DNA from: Zygnema cylindricum
Taxonomy: Eukaryota; Streptophyta; Zygnematophyceae; Zygnematales; Zygnemataceae
Direction of reading: 5' to 3'
DNA length: 64,000 nt
Assembly (NCBI GenBank): GCA_037447655.1
Contig: JBBHKE010000303.1
Location: forward strand, 317,473 to 381,472
The notes below the pieces were generated by a model. It did not search any database. It was given only the letters and a program-made list of their open reading frames with translations, and was not told the origin of the DNA. This document shows, in pieces, positions 60,733 to 64,000 of the stretch. Position numbers and translations under genes: made by a program. Position 1 is the stretch's first letter; each line of letters begins with the position of its first letter.

Positions 60733-62366
60733 TCAAAGTTGACTTAACAGTACAAGAATGGTCTTTACACTGTCATATTAATGTTTATGGTTTTTCCCCT
60801 ACATACATCATTATTTTTAGGTGCACACTCGTCCAGATGTTACTTCGACAGGTGCGATTCAAAGGTAAGATTCCTTCCAAGGGATGTACGCGATCAAAAG
60901 TTGACGCATGATACATTACGTTACACGTCTCCACTCCACGACTATAAATTAGGGAATTGATCATAGCGGTGGCTATTTTGGTTGAGCGCAGTCACTTACG
61001 TCACCTTGTCAATGATTGTACATTTTAAGAACACATTGGTACAAGCTACGTACCGTTGATGGTCAATCCGTTGAAGAGCTTTGACTTTCAAAATATTGTA
61101 ATGACCGGTTACAATTTTGCCGCGGTTGTCAATGTCGACCATCATAAAAAAAATCAGCAATTCACATGGCCGACTAAGGTTTACGGTAAGAAAACTGCGG
61201 CAACCACATGCAAATAAAAGTGTTGCGCACAATCACTTTCTCACTTTATGTGAGCTCCACTATGAGAGCACATGTTGGCCTTGGACTTAGCCGCAAAATT
61301 GAAATTTAATCGCGAAGCGCCACATTGAACTTACACGCAAATTCAAGACGACGCGAAATGAAACCTCTCAAAACTAAAGTACTAGAAGACTTGTAACGTT
61401 CCATAAGACGTTTCTGTAATCGTACGACCAACTCTACGGGCCGGGTTAATTGAGTCGATGTTCTATCACGAAGAGTCTGTAATCCACGTGTTATACATTG
61501 AATGCCACCACGTGGGTTTTGACCGGATATTCAAAATCTTTTAAAAATCTTTACACTGACAAATTTCACTTCAAATCTTCACTTGCGTACCATGTACCTG
61601 CGTACCAAATCATAATACGACAACACTTTTGTACTTTTTGCAAACGCTTGTCTTTTACACCAGATCGTTTTTTAAGGTTCCTCTTTTCGAACATGACGAA
61701 AATCCTTTGTCGGAAATAGTGTGACGAAAGAGCGTTGCCAGAAATAGCGCGACGGAGGAAAATTTTGAGATTACTTTTTTTATTTCCAGTTGCTTTTGAA
61801 TGGTACATACCATAAGCAAATTTTGTGATTTTTCGTTGGTTGTCTTTCTAACACGTAGCTTAATTGTCTAGCGTGTCGCAATTTTTTTTTTTGTGTATTT
61901 GCCAACCCCTCCTTGAGGTACGTTGGCAGCTACAGAGAAAAATGAAGCGAATGCCTCGCGGATGCATATCCGACGGTCAGTGTTACCTCCAAGACCTTTG
62001 GAGAGTATTGGCAAGATTCTCTGTAATGTTGTTTCGCGTATAAAAACAAAATAAGGGGTACGGTTTGGTACGGATAGTCGCTGATTTCTGTAAACTACCC
62101 CACTTTTCGACTGATGGAACGTGACCTTGAAACTAAATGAAAAAAATGCGAGTCGTCATGAACGCGGCCAAAGCCAGCCACACTATTTACGATTCACTTA
62201 TAAATTTCAATTTTAAGGCCAAGGGTGTGGTTACATCCGGAGGTCTGTGTAATTGTATGGACAACAATATTTCTGTTAAAAGCCAACACTTGCTCTCATA
62301 TCGTTGTTACACATAGGGGACACTTGAAATCCGGGTCCGCCGGATCTACGCTAAAAAACAAAGTAA
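60733..62366. other. Intergenic DNA, no gene recognised
   Basis: Short open frames on both strands, none with a recognisable domain. Scattered CGTAC words. It ends at the TAA target site of the Harbinger-like element. Confidence 0.45.
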
Positions 62367-63148
62367 GGGTGAAGTTCCATTAGACGGTCCCAGTAAATTT
62401 ACGGACAAGTCTACTGGCAGCGTTTACTAGAAGTCCGCTCCATTGTGTCGGGCCAGTAACAAACCTTCCTCAATTATGATTGGCGCCACGTAGGTTAGAG
62501 TCCAGATTCTAAAAATCTTGAAAAAAATATACAAACGGAATATCTGTACGAAATTTTTGTACCATAAGCATTGAGAAATAATGATTCGTACATAAAGTTT
62601 TCGGCTAGATTTTGATTTTGAAAATGGAAATCAAGATTTTGAAACAGAATGGCAAAAAGACGCGACAAACTTTGAAGGTCGCGGCAAACTTTGAATGTCG
62701 GTGGATGTCAGACGGAGCGTGCGAGGATATTTTCACCTGACCTACATTGCGTGCGGGGATATTTTCACCCTGACCTACATTCAACGTGGCAGGAGGCACA
62801 TGGCATGTACGACGTGCACGCCTGTGATCGCTTGTACAACGTAGATATTTTTTTTCCTTTTCACGTGTACCAATGGTTATGAATGGCATTCATCTAGTGG
62901 GCCCCAACTCTCCTAGCGAGGAGAGTTGGGGCCCACTAGATGATGTGCTCGATTGCTTCGCGGATCTCAAAAAGTGAAACATCCAACGGTCAGGAATTAC
63001 GCCTACATCATTGGAGCTTCCCGACAGCTCTCCAGTAACGATGTTTCGTCCGACAAAAAAATTTTCTGGTACGGCTCTGTACGGCGCTGTACGAAAACGT
63101 ACGGCGTTAAGTAACGAACCCCACTTTTCGTCTAATGGAACTTCACCC
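62367..63148. mobile_element. Harbinger-like miniature element J (782 bp)
   Basis: A 20-bp perfect terminal inverted repeat: GGGTGAAGTTCCATTAGACG at the left and its complement at the right. Flanked by TAA on both sides (62364-62366, 63149-63151), the PIF/Harbinger TWA-type duplication. No transposase frame. Inside it are a 36-bp tandem duplication (62722-62785) and the hairpin at 62890-62943. Confidence 0.82.
62890..62943. repeat. Perfect hairpin, 25-bp arms and 4-base loop
   Basis: The left arm ...GGGCCCCAACTCTCCT, loop AGCG, right arm AGGAGAGTTGGGGCCC..., with no mismatch across 25 pairs. The arms are much better matched than anything else in the surrounding DNA. Confidence 0.95.
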
Positions 63149-64000
63149 TAAGCTGACATACCCTGATATTTTAGTAAACTCTTACAAATTTAAAGTTTCG
63201 TCCCACCGTACATATTCTGTTCAATACTTCGTACGAGTCACTTTTTACCTCCGATGGTACGTATATTGCGTTCACACTTTGTTGTCAAACAGTCTTTGTA
63301 GATTTGCAGAATCGGAATAGTTTCGTACGTGGACCCAACCGAAATGAGCCACGCAAGCAAAAAATCGTTTCCTGACAGACAGGATGGAACATAGGCAGCC
63401 AGTAACGCATCCGTACGTTTACTGCTAACGCCCGTTGGAACATAGGCCCAACTTTTTTCGGCGGCGAAGGAAGTTACGCATTTATTTCACATTCGCATTT
63501 TGAGTCGCCAATGGTCCTAGTGGATCCTATTCCTTATTAGCGTGGATAAGTGGTGGTATATGTAGCGGCTTCGTGTTTTTGGTAGGAAAGAAAGAGTGCA
63601 CGCTTGTCGGTTAACTTTTTGGGGGAAAGGAATCGGAAGGGCTCTCTGTTTTAATAAACCTTCGGCTTTTAAAACCTGCAAAAGGGGGTTTTTCAATTGG
63701 CTGTTCGCACGTGAGAAAGAAAGGATGGTTTTTGTGCTTCGGCGATGTATATGGTGGTGAATAGGTGCGATTATTCCTTATCCTAGGTGATCCTGGTAAC
63801 CGCTGAGTTTTACGCTTACACTTTATTTACGCATTGAAGGAAGCGGCGGCTTTTTTCAACCCGGATACAAGGTTGCCCGCAATCGTCATTTGCATGCCTA
63901 CGCAATGACCGACGGATACAAGGTAGGACAGACAGTCCTTTGCTAAAAAACGAACGCACCGAGTAAAGCCAACCCAGGTGCATGCTTTGATAAGGCTAAG
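63149..64000. other. Right edge of the window, nothing recognised
   Basis: More GC-balanced than its left neighbour but with no long open frame or known motif on either strand. Confidence 0.4.

Overview
This is nuclear DNA from a eukaryote, most likely a land plant or streptophyte alga, and probably a non-seed plant. The reasons are: GT-AG spliced genes with introns of a few hundred bases to 2 kb, several Ty1/copia retrotransposons, small inverted-repeat DNA transposons, dense microsatellites, and genes of families widespread in plants. Two of the copia families use a half-tRNA primer site, known from copia of Drosophila, Ty5 and the algal Osser group. That makes a seed plant less likely, but the species cannot be named. 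There are two 10-base assembly gaps (13221-13230 and 45723-45732). I found no rRNA gene, no canonical tRNA gene and no CRISPR array.

Genes. The left 12.4 kb is gene-bearing. It holds the 3' end of a CREG-like gene (+, four exons, 303-2226), a four-exon gene for a CCHC zinc-knuckle/KH RNA-binding protein with a low-complexity tail (-, 6522-11591), and a single-exon gene for CDC26, a small subunit of the anaphase-promoting complex (-, 12163-12369). A fourth gene (+, 39386-43949) encodes a DUF900-type alpha/beta hydrolase with a disordered C-terminal extension. Its exon for the stretch before the lipase box appears to be missing, and a reverse-transcriptase remnant and a (TA)n tract lie in its place.

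Transposons. From 17.1 to 33.0 kb is a three-level nest with matching 5-bp target duplications at every level. Element D (-, 17109-32981, TSD GCGGC) was hit in its 3' LTR by element A (-, 18448-29383, TSD CGTAC), and A was hit in its gag by element C (+, 23359-27876, TSD GTTGC). A is a decayed full-length copia. C and D are a gag-only non-autonomous derivative that keeps only a trace of reverse transcriptase and RNase H. Element B (+, 46008-49818) is a 5'-truncated relative of A. A solo LTR of the C/D group lies at 50208-51379. Element F (-, 53369-59354) is a separate copia family with an ordinary tRNA-Met primer site and a nearly intact polyprotein.

The rest of the window holds small inverted-repeat elements (a TACACCG... 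family, a GGG(N)TGTCCCCATG family and a Harbinger-like element at 62367-63148), Helitron-like 3' ends, minisatellites of 26 and 49 bp that recur at several places, a large fold-back at 13.8-14.3 kb and a perfect 25-bp-arm hairpin at 62890-62943.

The strongest observations are the dated nest, the near-identity of the 5' LTRs of C and D despite their different ages (which points to gene conversion), the gag-only family with its RNase H scar, and the antisense tRNA-like block shared by the LTRs.
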